Shown: one piece after another, positions 40,380-52,277 of the stretch
Numbering within the stretch: position 1 is the first letter of the stretch
How the letters are laid out: the number at the start of each line of letters is the position of its first letter
Assembly (NCBI GenBank): GCA_963970005.1
Contig: CAXAMN010006635.1
Span: forward strand, 14,284 to 78,283
DNA from: Durusdinium trenchii
Lineage: Eukaryota > Sar > Dinophyceae > Suessiales > Symbiodiniaceae
Direction of reading: 5' to 3'
DNA length: 64,000 nucleotides
Notes under the pieces: generated by a model
Told to the model about the DNA's origin: nothing
What the model saw: only the letters and a program-made list of their open reading frames with translations
Database searches by the model: none
Program-made: the position numbers and the translations under genes

Positions 40380-40488
40380 TGAATTTACAGGCCAACAGCC
40401 TACAAGTACCAACATGTAGAGCGCCCTTTTCTTGAGCCAAACATAGAGGTCAATATGGTATGTACAGGTGTACAATCGTGCAAATACA
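40380..40488 (-). repeat. 5' LTR (109 bp)
   Basis: It is identical to 9036-9144, in the same orientation. It holds the promoter and the RNA start by analogy with other LTR elements. The spliced-leader-like 11-mer lies at 40431-40441 (minus strand TTTGGCTCAAG). Confidence 0.95.
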
Positions 40489-40493
40489 GAACA
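40489..40493. repeat. Target-site duplication GAACA (right)
   Basis: It matches 9031-9035 and directly follows the LTR end. Confidence 0.95.
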
Positions 40494-40551
40494 ATCGTGA
40501 CATAGGCATGAATAAGTTGGCAGCTGTGACAGGGCCAATCTTTTTTACAGA

Positions 40552-40628
40552 TTGAAGGCCATTGCTTAGGTTGGAGGCCATTGCTCCTAGGTTGGAGGCC
40601 ATTGCTATTAGGTTGGAGGCCAATATTT
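40552..40628. repeat. Short tandem repeat, about 20-bp unit
   Basis: AGGTTGGAGGCCATTGCT and close variants recur about four times head to tail from 40555, with small length differences. It is outside the retrotransposon, 60 bp from its right border. Confidence 0.85.
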
Positions 40629-43600
40629 TTGTCCCCGGCGTGGTGGCACCAAGTCTCCTTATAACATCTTATAACTTGAAATTTAATCTTCAAAATCAAA
40701 AGCTCGGCAAACAATCTGCAGAAATCTGCGACTCCATGAATCCGAGGGGCAACTGCTGAGCCAAGTCCTGGCAGAAAGCAAGCAACGAAGGAGTGTTGAT
40801 TAAAAAACAAAAACTAAGCAAGAGAGGTTGAGAAACCTTATGGGAAACCCATTTTTGGGACGATATGGGATGGGCTATGAGAGGCTTTCCAAAGTTTCAC
40901 CTCTCTGCAGGGAGGTGCTGAGTTAATTGGCTTGAATGCTTTTTGTTCACCTTTGGAAGAAGACTGATGCGAAGACGTGCGAAAACTGCATGCCAAAGAA
41001 AACATGTGTCCTTTCTTCACCCCTGCAGGGCTCCCCGCGTGAGCCTAGAAGCGTACGCCGCGTACGCGTGGAGCTTACGCGGATGGTATCGAAGTCCTAC
41101 AGCACCTTGGACGATCTGTAGACTTCGAATTAGAGATAAATTAAATGTTAAATGTTCAGTAATAATCGGTCCAGGAATTCGTCCAAGTCAGCGTGATGGC
41201 GGCATGTTGGACCCGTAGAGAAGGAACAAAAACACACACACACAACACACATATGAAACTCGAGGTAACGTATGAAACACCTGCACCCCTTGAAGTGGAC
41301 AACCATCTGTTTGTAGCAGAAACGGTTCATTCAAACTCAAACCCATGCTATCCTCTACCATTCCTTACCGGGGGTGTGACATGAAACCCAAACATATCTG
41401 TATATGTAGATATGTCATGATATTTGTGTATGCATGTCAGTGTCTGGCTAGGGGTATCAAATGTATAGCAGATGTAGGATGATGTAGGCGCATTTGCTGT
41501 AGTGAAAAAAAGAAGCCTTGTTGGTTCTGCTGGCGAACCTTTGCGGGGTCCACCGGGTCCTCCGAGCGAACACCATCGATGTTCAAAAACTGCAGAGCTG
41601 CACCTTACAGGTCACAGACGCCAAAGCCTCGACTTCTGCCGAATGACTGACACAAAGAAAACACACGCACACCAGCGGCTCGGGAACGGCTCGGGAACGG
41701 CTCGGGAGCACGTCCTTCATCGCCCCGCGGAACTGCTCTGCGACGTCCAGGGCGGAGTCCATGGCCGCGTCCAAGGCTTCGGAGGCGCTTTCCCTCGGCG
41801 CTTGGCGCTGGGGGGGGGCGGTCGTTCTTCGGTGGGTGAAGCGTTTAAACGGAGGGTGCACACTAGAGGGTGGATCAGATCAATGATATATCGTTTATGA
41901 GTGATCTTCTTTGGAAACAAACACCGTCCAAAGGTTGTAGTTAAGCCTCAAACAACGGTCCTCCGCAGAAGATAGGATGTTAAGGTATATTTATGTGTGT
42001 TTTTTGATTTGCATCTGAAGCGCTGAAGCGCCCGTCAAGATTCCTGGAATAGAAACTTCTGAACATGCACTCTCTTTGCATATGTCCAGCTAAGATGCAC
42101 ATAATCATCACGGGGACAAAATAAGCGAGTCCATGTGCAGTGGGAGAGTCCTTGCGAGTCCGTATGTGGGCTAAAAGAAATGAGGTAGGATTGGTAGGAT
42201 ACATTAGGAAACACATGATTAAAATTGATTAAACACCCAACACCACCAAGCTCCGGAGCTTTGTAAAGCACATGTTTGAGCACACACATCGATGAACCGC
42301 CGCGAAAAGCGGGCCATCACGAGTACGTGACGCTTGGGACCTGGATCAGTCGAACTGCTGCATGATCTTGGCAAGTTCAAACGGGAGATTCCTAGTAGCG
42401 AACCTTGTTATAGTAATGCCAGGAGTACATCGATCTGTTCGTGGAATTTCAGAAAACCGCTCCGTTCGGTTTCGATGCCCCGCCCCATCCCGTTCCTAGA
42501 GCTTCGGTTTCGGATTCCAGACGTGTGAACCGATGTTCTCAAACTCAACGGTCCAGGCGAGTCCAGATTCGGTCATTGACCTGGAGTCGTCCGAGACCCG
42601 GACACCGGACCCGAGGACATGGAAAGCATGTCCCCATGTTTTCCCAAAGCTGAAGACAACCGAATTAGGCAGGTGTCTGGTTTTGATCAAGGCTGGATAT
42701 ACAACGCGGCGTATTAAAAACTCAATTTATTATAAAACATGATTCAGCTTAATTCTATAGGCTGTTTTGATATAAAACTCCTTAAGACCACGGACGTTTT
42801 GGATGGATTTATGGATCAACGTCCGTATGGACCCCGTTGGGTCCGTACTCACGGTCGACTCGGTTCACGGTCGACTCGCTTCACGGTTCACTCCGGTCAG
42901 GCGGATGAGCTGGACCCGACAACACGACCTGCCCGCTTCGAAGAATGGGACAAAAGCACCTGTTTGTAGAGCTCTTTTCTAGGATCAGTCTGGTCAGGCA
43001 ATGTCTCATCTGCTTCTTCTTCTTCTTCTGGCCCCCCTGCCAATGATTCATCAGGACAGTGGCGTCATCCAAGGGACCCATTTTGCCGAATTTTACGTTA
43101 TCTTTTTGAGGGAGTGTACCACCTGGTTGAGGCCCATTTTGTCCGTCTTCTCTCCAGGTGGCTGCTGCAGACTCTCCAGAATCTGATTCGCCATCTTCTT
43201 CACCGAGGCCAGTTGTGCCAACACCTCTCCGCGCGACAGCCCTTGAACTCATCGTGGGTCCAAGTCCCATCTCCAGAGCTCAGATCTGATTTGAGGTGTA
43301 CACCTCATTGGAACCCCCAGGCCCCAGGCGAACCACCGTGGTCATATGTCGTGGTCATATGTGGACTCTATTTCACACCTCTCAGGTGGGTCTCAGTTTC
43401 GATGTTTCTTTGTTTTCATCCACCAGGTCCAACGACCTTCTCACAAGATGACGAACCCTGGCACCCGAAAGCGGGGGAGAAAATCCCCCGCTCCAGGCAG
43501 GATCGACGTGGATGAAACATCATGAAACCAGCCATTTGGAAAGCAACCACTTGGGCGGAAAGTGGCCGGGTATGATCGTATGAAGGAACGATTCAGATAG

Positions 43601-44597
43601 AAACCACAGCGTATTGTTGAAAACTCTACCCCTTGGAGTATGATGTGTGCGACATCTGCTCTGGTCACCGCTTCTGACATCAATGAGGTTGAGCAACAAA
43701 GTATAGTCATCCCTCCAACCAGCCAATAAGGGTATCGAGCGCAATGGCAATCCCTAGCCAAAATCCAACCGCGTGATGCTTGAGTACGTTGATTTTAGTG
43801 CATCTGTGGGTCTTGGTCAAGGTCTAAGGTTTTTGGCCTGATCATAGATGGGCTCCACCTTCAAGAGCATTTCGCTGGCACCTGGGCTTCTCCCAGAAAT
43901 GCGTCGTGAACGACGCACCGGGTGAAACGAACAGTGCAGTCGACGGCGAGTGAAGCAACTCCTTGGATCCGACAACTTGTTCCGACCTTGGACAATGGGA
44001 CATGATCAACAAAAATCAGGTCGTGTACAGGTCCGACACGAGGTACAACAAAAACAGGAAGAAAATAAAATTCCATGCGGAGCTTGCCAGCTAGAATGAT
44101 CCGATTCACCGGTCTGGGTTCCAAAGACGTGCTTGAAGTGGGGCACGGAGGGTTGAGGTATAGACCAAGTGGCAAAACTACAGGATCCAAACAATACCAT
44201 GAAGATGGACCTTCCATAGATAATCCCCATGATGATCCATGATGTTGCCCGTGATCAAAGAAACTGATACCAGAAAATAATCGCATGAACATCGAGTTCA
44301 GGTGTTGATTCTTTCTACGACAACTAAATATTTGATATGTTCCTTACGCTCTTAAAAGCCCTGAAAAGCAACATGTCCATGTGGGAAAACCATGGGAACA
44401 CCTGCAAGCCCAGGGTCCATTCTGCAAAATGCATCTTGAATAGCATATCTCCATGCCACGTCGTTGTCATTTCCACCCGATGGTCCAACTGGCCACCCCA
44501 CCGTCTGCGAAGGCCGCGGTCTGCGAGACGGTGCGGGCTTTCTGACCAGGCTGGGGGGGGAGTCTCGCTGTTTCCAAGCACCATTGGTTTACAGGTG
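40629..44597. other. Gene-poor stretch
   Basis: I see no convincing gene. A 12-bp unit GGCTCGGGAACG is tandemly repeated at about 41678-41710, and CACGGTCGACTCG is repeated at about 42851-42890. A minus-strand frame at 41583-41861 has an amphipathic piece SEALDAAMDSALDVAEQFR, and another at 42881-43270 is charged; both are too short to call as genes. Confidence 0.4.
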
Positions 44598-44692
44598 TCA
44601 GAGTAGATGGCACAACCCCCAAGATGTTTTATTTTTAGGGGGCCCATATAAAACCACGTAACTTGGGGGCCCGTGTGCCATCTACTCTGAAA
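44598..44692. mobile_element. MITE-like hairpin element, about 95 bp
   Basis: The left arm TCAGAGTAGATGGCACA...CCCCCAAG (about 44598-44623) and right arm CTTGGGGGCCCGTGTGCCAT...CTCTGA (about 44664-44692) are inverted repeats. It has no coding capacity, and its ends differ from the TACCTGGA family. Confidence 0.75.
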
Positions 44693-47600
44693 CCACTGCA
44701 AGGGGACAGGGTATGCCGCAGAAAAGACTAGAAAACAACCGTCTCCACCTTTGCCGCTTCGGCCCTGTGAATCCGGACCCTTCTCCGGGTTTTGGGAGGG
44801 TCACCGCGAAGGTGGAGTGCTTTGGGAAAGTGATCCGTTCCTCCCACCTGGAAAGCTGCTGAGTGACCTCCGAGTGCATTGGATGCTCTAGGAAAGCGAT
44901 CATCATTCTGGACTGCCAATGACCACGCCCATCAACTTGGCACATCAGGCACGGTGCCCACATGTGCCCGACTGGGGTGGAAAAGGGTTCACAAAGAATG
45001 AGGCTGCACAACTGTTTCCACCCTATCATGGGAACCCTTCTTTGAATCAAAACATATCCCCACTGCACCAGCCATGAATGTTTACCCTATCAGCTTCAAA
45101 AAGCACAAGACTGGGGAATGGTGTCGTCATTTGGAGCCCTACACAGCCACCGAACACGGCCTGGACTCCGACCCTTGTGGCTGCCGTGCCTTGTTCCTGG
45201 CCTCCCTGACCTTCATGTCCACTTCCTCAATCTCGCCTGAGTTGCCCCCGATGTCCGGTGTTTTGTGCAGGGACGAAGGCTCTGGATGGTTGAATTGAGG
45301 CGTTACACTAGACAAAGCATAGGCTTTGTAGCTGTTTTCTTGTTGTTTTCCTTCTTGGCAGGAGATCGTTCTGGAGTCCTTGGACATGGAAAACACTCTT
45401 GGGTGAAAACAACTACTTCCAGACTTGCAGCTTCGGGTTTGGATTCAGGGGAAAGACAAAGAGTCACACAAACATGAGATAAATTCAATCCCAAATGGGC
45501 TACGTCCCGGCTCCTCCCATTCGAGGGACTACAAAAAGGTTGAAGAAGCTGGACAACCTGGACATACATCATTTGATTCCATGTTGATAATGCTGAAGGT
45601 CCTCAATGCATTAAATCCCCTTAATTACTAGTGGGAGATGCCAGCTTTGATGAGGGCTGATAGAATTGTAGGGCCATGTTCAGTTCGGGAGGCACTCTCA
45701 ACATCTGCACATTCTACACTCCCGAAAGTAACATGGAAGTGGACAACTGGACAACATATTCTATTACACGGTTCCTAGAGGAACATCGTCGTCCAGAGCG
45801 GTGTGTGTGTGTCACCTTCGATCTCAGAAGCCACGAGGTGTGTGCGCTCAGCGGTTTTCTGCACGGGTTGTGCAGGGAGACATCCGATTCCTCAGGTTTG
45901 ACAAAAACGAACATGAGTGCAGCATAGTGCAGCACTTCGTTCCTGTGACTCATATTCGGGTCGTTTTTCCCATTTTCGAGTGTGCGAAGAAATTCGTCGG
46001 GTCCAGTTTCGTCTCGGAAACCACTCTGGTTGACCCTCCAAGGACCCCAATCCACTTCTCTGGAACTCTGAGAAAGACTCCCTGAATAATATCGCTTCTG
46101 TGCTTCCTCTCTAGCTAAGTCACCTGGCTTACCTTCCCTCACCTCATCTTGGATTTGCCTCAAACATGTCGTGGAGACCCATGAAAAGTGGCGTGGACAT
46201 CTCTTTCTCTGCGTTTGGACATGCTGACAGAGAGGGTTCCCTCCGGAAAGACCACCGGGTCACCTAACCGGCCAACCCGCCACAGCTGGATCCGGTCAAC
46301 CCGCCGGGATGCTAAGAGCGGTGACGTTGATGTTTTGAACCTCTTTGCCCATCACCTGCAAAAACAACACAAAACAAACGAGGCAATGCAGAAAACAGCA
46401 CAAGCTCAATGCGAGGGAGAACACCTGCGCAATCACATACAGATCCCTTTTCCCGGTCTGTGCAGTGGGTGAGTCAGGTAATTAATGTCAGGTAGTGTGC
46501 TGCACGATGGTGAGTAGGTTTTGGTCCACTGTGCTAGGTCTAATGATCGATGCCGTCTGATCAACCTAAGCCATCCGAGCCTGCGCCAAGTTTGACTCTT
46601 CAAGGTACGCAACACCGGCCGCCCGAACTGAAACTCCTAAACCATCAACTTCATCTTGATGCTGGCCACTCTTTCAGTAAATACTACCTCAGAAGCCAGG
46701 TCGTATTCAGTGCTCTTCGTCTCCAAGTCTTGGGACCCCGTTCTCTCCCTGCCCCACCCCCTGTCGCCCTCATGGACCGCATGCACCAGGCCGCAGCGAT
46801 GCCGGCGGCCGTCCCCGCCTTGAGGGAGTCGTTGACCTTGGCGGCGGCCGCCTCAAAGGTGTCCAAGGCCAGGTCCTTGAGGCCCTCAGTCCAGCGGCGT
46901 TCTTGGGGGAAAGGAAGGGACGGCGGTCTGAGGGGAAAGGTGAAAAGGGGCGGTCTTACGGGGCAGCAGTTTGGGTCTTCGCCTTCTGTTTTTTGAAGGG
47001 AGTGGGAGGGGGGGGCGGAAAACAGAAAAGAGCTTGTGGGGCAACAAGACCCAGTGTCAGCACGGGTAAGAAATGATTTTCAGATGCGGGTCGGTGTAGC
47101 TTCATCAATGTATATTCAATATATGCATGATTATGCATGTCTGTTTGAAAAGAAATGAGCCATTGATGTATACAAGATGCAGAACCTGTCCAGTTTGACC
47201 CTCTCGTATACCTGGACCCTCCAAGTCGGGTCCGTTTTCGTTCGTACCTCGGACACTTCGGCCCCTGCCGGGGCCCAGTCATACCTCGGACGTCCCATGT
47301 TCGGGTCAGACGTCCCATGTCGGTCAGACGTCCCAGTCATGTCGGTCGCGCCTCCACGGCATTGGAACTCTGGTTCACGATCTTCTGAGCCTCCTGAGTC
47401 GAAGACGATCTTCCGTGTTGCACGATGAGATGGAGATGGATCATTGGATGGATCATGATGGATCCTCTAGTGCCAGGGCAAACTAAGTACTAGTTAGCAC
47501 TCTGCTCAAGATCAAGCGTATGAGGTGGAGGACGTATGTTCGTCCTTCCATCAGAACCAGAGCCTCAATCCAGGTCCTTCACCAAGAGCGTCTAGGCAAG

Positions 47601-48953
47601 GGTCATGTTCCCGCTTCTGATCCCCTCATACGTCATTGATCCCCACATGTTTAGTTCTGTTGGTGCGGTTCATTGATTGATCCTTCTCTCCTATCCCACC
47701 TTGGCTTTCAACCTCATCTCTTTCATCCTTTTCACTCGGTGTCTTTCATGATCTTTTTCACCTCTTTGAGACCATATGTTGGTATTGTCACGTCCCAGCC
47801 CAAAGAGTACTTCAAATGGACCTTGCGCTGAGGACCATTTAGGAACAAGCGCAAAGCTGATGGAGGGAAGAATGACCTTGCGGTTGCAAGAATGCTTTTT
47901 TGGGACTCTGTCATAGGACCCAGGGTGGTGAAAGGACTAAGTTTGGTGAAACTCCTTTTTCACTAAACTCTGAATCACTGTCATCCTCCTTTGCCGGTTT
48001 CTTCACTGCCCAGCATACTGGCCATTGTCAGAGATCTTGCTGCCTGGTGGAGTTGAATGTGGCTAGACTGCTAGACCCACGTATGCAATCAAATTCCACA
48101 AATCTCTTGGCCGTTAATGTCCAACATCTCATTCTCCCAGCGCATTCTCAGTAAAAACAAAGTCAAAGCAATTGAAGTTGGTCACGGCGCAAATCCATGC
48201 TTGCCTTGGCAATCCTGTTCCTCCAACAGGCTTCAGCCCGACATGGATCTGCTATGAGTTGTTTGCGCTCATCGTCGTGCGGAAAAGCGCCACCAAGCGC
48301 AACCAAGCGCAGCTCCGGGGTCCATGACTGGGTTCCAGGACTCACCTCATGACTTGGATTTGCTTAAGGAACATGGACAAAAAGTAAACATCTTCCCCAG
48401 AAGGGGATTTAACCATAGCCAAAATAGAACATCACCTTAAGCAAAATCAGGAATCTCCGTGTTTCCGAAAAGGCGCGAGTTTGTGGGGAAGCCCCTTTTT
48501 GTCGGTTGGATGAAGCCATTCTTCTAGGGGAGGCCTCGTATCCGAATCCAGAACAACGTTGCCGCGCCTTGGCGGCGCTGCTCACCGCCTCACCTGTGGC
48601 CATCAGCGGCCGAGCGGCGCCGCGGCGCACACAGCGGGAGAAGGGAGGTCGCTTTGTTCAGACTGTGCGGAGATGACCAGCCAAAGGCAGGTCCTGGGGG
48701 GATCACTTTTGGGGTGGACTCCGAGGTACAAAGGTGCACTGTGGAGCCATGAAGGTACTGTAAGTTGAAGTCCTTCTCTTGAGCGCCTTGAAGTCCTTTG
48801 CTCGGGTGACTCGAACATCTGGGCCGATCGGGCGTGTGCGGGCGTGTGTGGTGACCGGCCAAGGAGTCCAGGGGTTCTGAGAGGAGCAAAACACCTCGAC
48901 TCTGAAGCAAACATCTTGGTAGATGTGCAAACATCCCTTTGAAGCAAAAATCC
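44693..48953. other. Gene-poor stretch
   Basis: No gene is called. TACCTGGACCCTCC at 47209 is an isolated end of the short inverted-repeat family, followed by short repeats of CAGACGTCCCATG at about 47280-47335. A minus-strand frame near 46684-46905 contains GLKDLALDTFEAAAAKVNDS, which could be an exon of an alpha-helical protein, but no neighbours support it. Confidence 0.4.
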
Positions 48954-49060
48954 CTAGGGATCCACTACAAAACTTCTGAGAAGGTGATTGGAGACACTGT
49001 TATGTAGGCGCCAGAAGGGCCCAGTTCGTGACTCCTGAGAAGGTGGCAGTGGATCCCTAG
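48954..49060. mobile_element. Short inverted-repeat element, about 107 bp
   Basis: The 13-bp ends CTAGGGATCCACT (48954-48966) and AGTGGATCCCTAG (49048-49060) are perfect inverted repeats. Inside, CTTCTGAGAAGGTG (48973) and CTCCTGAGAAGGTG (about 49032) form a direct pair. It is probably a small non-autonomous element. Confidence 0.6.
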
Positions 49061-49683
49061 CAGACATGTAAGTGGAGATAGCCCCTCATAACCCTCAAAG
49101 TTCTGCCTGAGGAGTATGGGAACAGAAAGCATGTGTCAAAGAGCTATTTGCCCGGGCCCTAGGGGAATGAACATCGGATGCCACTGTTTTCAGAGGTGTT
49201 ATAGTACGAGTAGGTCTTTCCACTGATGGTGCAGAATAGCCCGTGCATATTATAAGATGCGTCGACCCCCTTGATCCCTTGGTTGGTTTAGTAATAGACT
49301 GGAAAAGGAAAGGGGCCAAACATGACGATCCCCAAGAGTTGCCTAGCCAGAGGTTTGGACCATCACTGCACCCGTCTCCCTTCCTCCCAATGAGGTTTTT
49401 GCCAGATCTCCCCTTCCCAATCGCCTATGCTGCCCCAGTCTGGGAACTCCTCTTCCATCACATTCTTCATGTCCTCACAGTTTCATAGGTCCCTGATGGT
49501 CCCTGCATGACCTATCACCCTATCATTGGCTGTCAGCTGGGCATGGCTGTCAGCTTGGGAGTTACTGATAATCGTCGACCTGCAAAAAGGGCTTGTCGAC
49601 CGGGGAAATCCCACCAGTGCTGAGGTTTTGTTTTTGATCGAAAGTACCCTAGGAAATGGGACACGACCCTGCCTGGAGTCTCA

Positions 49684-49766
49684 GTTCGTACCTCGGAAAA
49701 TGAGTCCAAGTCCAAGTACCTGTTTTCATAGGGTCATGTCCCATTTCAAAGGTACTTTGGAGGGTT
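49684..49766. repeat. Partial copy of the TACCTGGA-family short element
   Basis: It shares TTCGTACCTCGGAAAATG, GTACCTGTTTTCATAGGGTC, ATGTCCCATTT and TACTTTGGAGGGT, in order, with the copies near 3968, 57782 and 61296. The terminal TCCAGGTA is missing here. Confidence 0.6.
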
Positions 49767-49994
49767 GGTAGCTATACAATCAGGTACTTGTATCCATTGT
49801 GAGAGGTACTTTGAGACTCCCGGTACGCAAGGTATTAGAGGATCCTCCAACGCTTTGACACACTCCGGAAACCTCTCACAATGACTCAGTTGAGGTCGGA
49901 ACCAGAAACAGCTTCAGATTGACCCCAGGATTGGTGCTTATAGTCAATATACACCTCACAAAAAGCTGGTAGGTCGCCTAGGTCCCTTGACCTT

Positions 49995-50220
49995 TCAGGC
50001 TCTTTCAGCAGTAAGCGTCAGTTCAACCCCCCGTCCCGTTCCAAGAATGTCCAAACCCCCAAACCGGTCCCGCTTGAACATGGCATCGGCCATCGCCCAA
50101 AGGATGAATAGAACCGCAGCGCGCATCGTTGCAGCCTTGGACGCTCCGAACTCGTGCAGAGGCCGGTCGAGCGCGAGCGCCACGGACCCACCCGGACGGA
50201 CCAATTGACCCGTTGACTGC
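49995..50220 (-). CDS. Possible 3' exon of an unknown gene
   Basis: The minus-strand frame ends ...GRGVELTLTAERA and a stop. Before this it has SVALALDRPLHEFGASKAAT and a hydrophobic stretch AAVLFILWAMADAMF that could be a membrane helix. Composition is protein-like and unlike the shadow frames around it, but no family is recognised and no upstream exon was identified. Confidence 0.25.
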
Positions 50221-52193
50221 ACCAACTTAAGCCATCTGCCCATGATTTGGTGGTACAAATTGGGACTCCAGCCAGGTAGCTTTTGTGGCTCTTGTAAAGA
50301 AAACTGATGAAACATAAACATCAAACATCATCAGACACATAGAGGTCCAGCCAAAAGACATCCGCGTCCAGCCACATGGAGGTGAAGTTTGGTCAGTCCA
50401 CCCGAGAAACATCCGTCGCAGGTGCGGTTTGGTTTCTTCCGGCCACGGCGGTGTCAACTAGTCACTATAGTCCCTAGGGCTCCAATCGACAGGGGAGCTG
50501 GCCTATAGAGGCTTGCCAACTTATAGGCTTGGGATACCTACAGGGAAGCTGGCCTAGAGGTTTGTCAACTTACAGGCTTGGGACTCCAACCCAGCCGAGG
50601 TAGTGGTTAGGGGTGCCAGTGATGCAAACCTATGCTGAGAAGACGGTTGGGGGGGGGTGGGGGGATCCAACCACCTTCTGAGGATATGGTTGGAGCTCTA
50701 TAGGGATTATTCCTAATTGGCGCCATCACTTGGTGTGAAGGTCCCTCAGAGTCGGAGCATTCTTCTCGTGCCTGTTCTTGGTTCAGTTGTCCCATTTTCT
50801 GGTTTACTTACTTTGGAGGGTCCAGGTTTTTGAGGAACATCCATCGTACTGTTGATCATGAATAAGCAGTCTGATGTGGTTTGCCAATGTAGCGCAACCC
50901 CCTTGAACCCCAAGTGGATGTTGTTGTTCGTTTTGAATTTTTGGGACGTGTGATGCAGGATTTTGGTGATTCAATCTGTATCCATTTGCTGCATTTCCGC
51001 AACTCAATGTTAAAGAGGGAGGGCGAGGGTATACTTGGAATCGTTCTTCCAGTGGTGCAGGAGTTTGTACATTAACCGTATGGCAGTACACTCATCATGT
51101 GTTGATCCTATTTTGTATCCAACTTAAAGAAATCTGCACTATAGGATGGATATGTCTCGGAGTTGCCTGTCAATCACTGTGGTTGCTTGGGCTCTGGCCA
51201 TTGGATCTTCGCTACAGGGATGGCGCGGACCGCACAGGGTTTCGGTCTCGAGTGCAAAAGCTACGGTTACATGGCACAAGCTGCGTGACCTTCTTCTGGC
51301 TTCTGGCTGAGTCACGTCCATCTGTCCTTCTGCTTAGTAAACGGAATGCTTTTTGGTTGGCAGTTCAGTGCTGGACCAATGTGGCGCCCGTGCTATGTAA
51401 GAGCTTCAATATTGGATGTTGAATGATGTTGCAATATGATATACAGGAAATGGCCAGAAAACATGAAGATGGGACATGGATGTCCGGTATCTTATGGCCT
51501 AGTAAACGCATAGCACATGCACCACGCGCTCCACAAGTGGATCTGGAAATCTGGAAATCCATGCACCACACCTAAATGGATGTTGGATCTGGGAATCTGG
51601 AAGCAGTCATTATCGCATAGGATGATATTGGATCGATGTCCCTTCCAGAACGTGGAACTCGGATAAATCATGATAAATCAAATCCACCAAGCCAACCCTG
51701 ATTGAGATCATGAATGATGTTCCTTCTCACGTGAAAAAAACACGTCAATATTATATTATAATATAAAATAATATAAATATAAAAACAAAACAAATAGGAA
51801 AAGCAAACAAAAAACACACACACACATATAGGAACCTGAAAATATGGTTCTTGCGATCAACCCATATAGCCCAGCTATGGAACATCTAACGTTCCCTGCG
51901 CCTCGATCGGGTTTGCGCCTTGGGAGCGCTACGTAGAAAAGGCGCCGAATCCAGGTCACCTACTGAAGATCAAATTCCACCTGCTGAGAGAAGCATTTCT
52001 GAGTCCAAGTGAAAGTTGGGCTCAAACAAACATAACATCCACCTGGGCATTAAAAACCACCTGCCATCATCGGATCACTCAAGGATCGTAACAACTCCTG
52101 GTGTTCGGCATACGTCGAGTCGTAGATTCAAAACAAAACCCAGCAAAGGGTGGACTCACTATATGAAGATAGGCATCTAAAGTGGAGACAGTA
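50221..52193. other. No gene recognised
   Basis: Only short frames are present. A local duplication, GAAGCTGGCCTAnAGAGG with surrounding CTTGCCAACTTATAGGCTTGGGA, appears at about 50491-50535 and again at about 50543-50585. The AT-rich stretch at about 51750-51800 is low in complexity. Confidence 0.4.
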
Positions 52194-52277
52194 TAGCAGG
52201 ACCATCCAATTGGTGTCCTGGCTGGACTACCCTACACTACTTAGCGATTGTTGGACACCCACTGGATGATCCAGGTA
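52194..52277. mobile_element. Second member of the 1053-1149 hairpin family
   Basis: The ends TAGCAGGACCATCC and GGATGATCCAGGTA form imperfect inverted arms of about 25 bp. The loop GTCCTGGCTGGACTACCC followed by ACACTAC matches 1078-1102 with one change. This establishes a dispersed family. Confidence 0.7.

Larger units (their letters stand above)
9036..40488 (-). mobile_element. Ty1/copia-type LTR retrotransposon, interrupted by a nested TIR element
   Basis: Two identical 109-bp LTRs in direct orientation bound the element, with TG/CA ends and a 5-bp target duplication. The minus-strand order is gag, protease, integrase, reverse transcriptase, RNase H. Integrase before RT is the copia arrangement. 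The total span is 31,453 bp, of which 17,836 bp is the nested element plus its duplicated target, leaving about 13.6 kb. That is large for copia, and the excess lies mostly 3' of pol in three extra ORFs. Identical LTRs suggest a recent insertion. Pol is broken by the nested insertion and by frame changes, so this copy probably cannot move by itself. Confidence 0.95.

Noticed and set aside
40555-40628. CRISPR-like short repeats
   Set aside because: Units are contiguous with no unique spacers, and the DNA is eukaryotic in character.
46550-46996. 148-aa plus-strand ORF
   Set aside because: Ala/Pro/Arg-rich and antisense to a more protein-like minus frame; neither has enough support to call.
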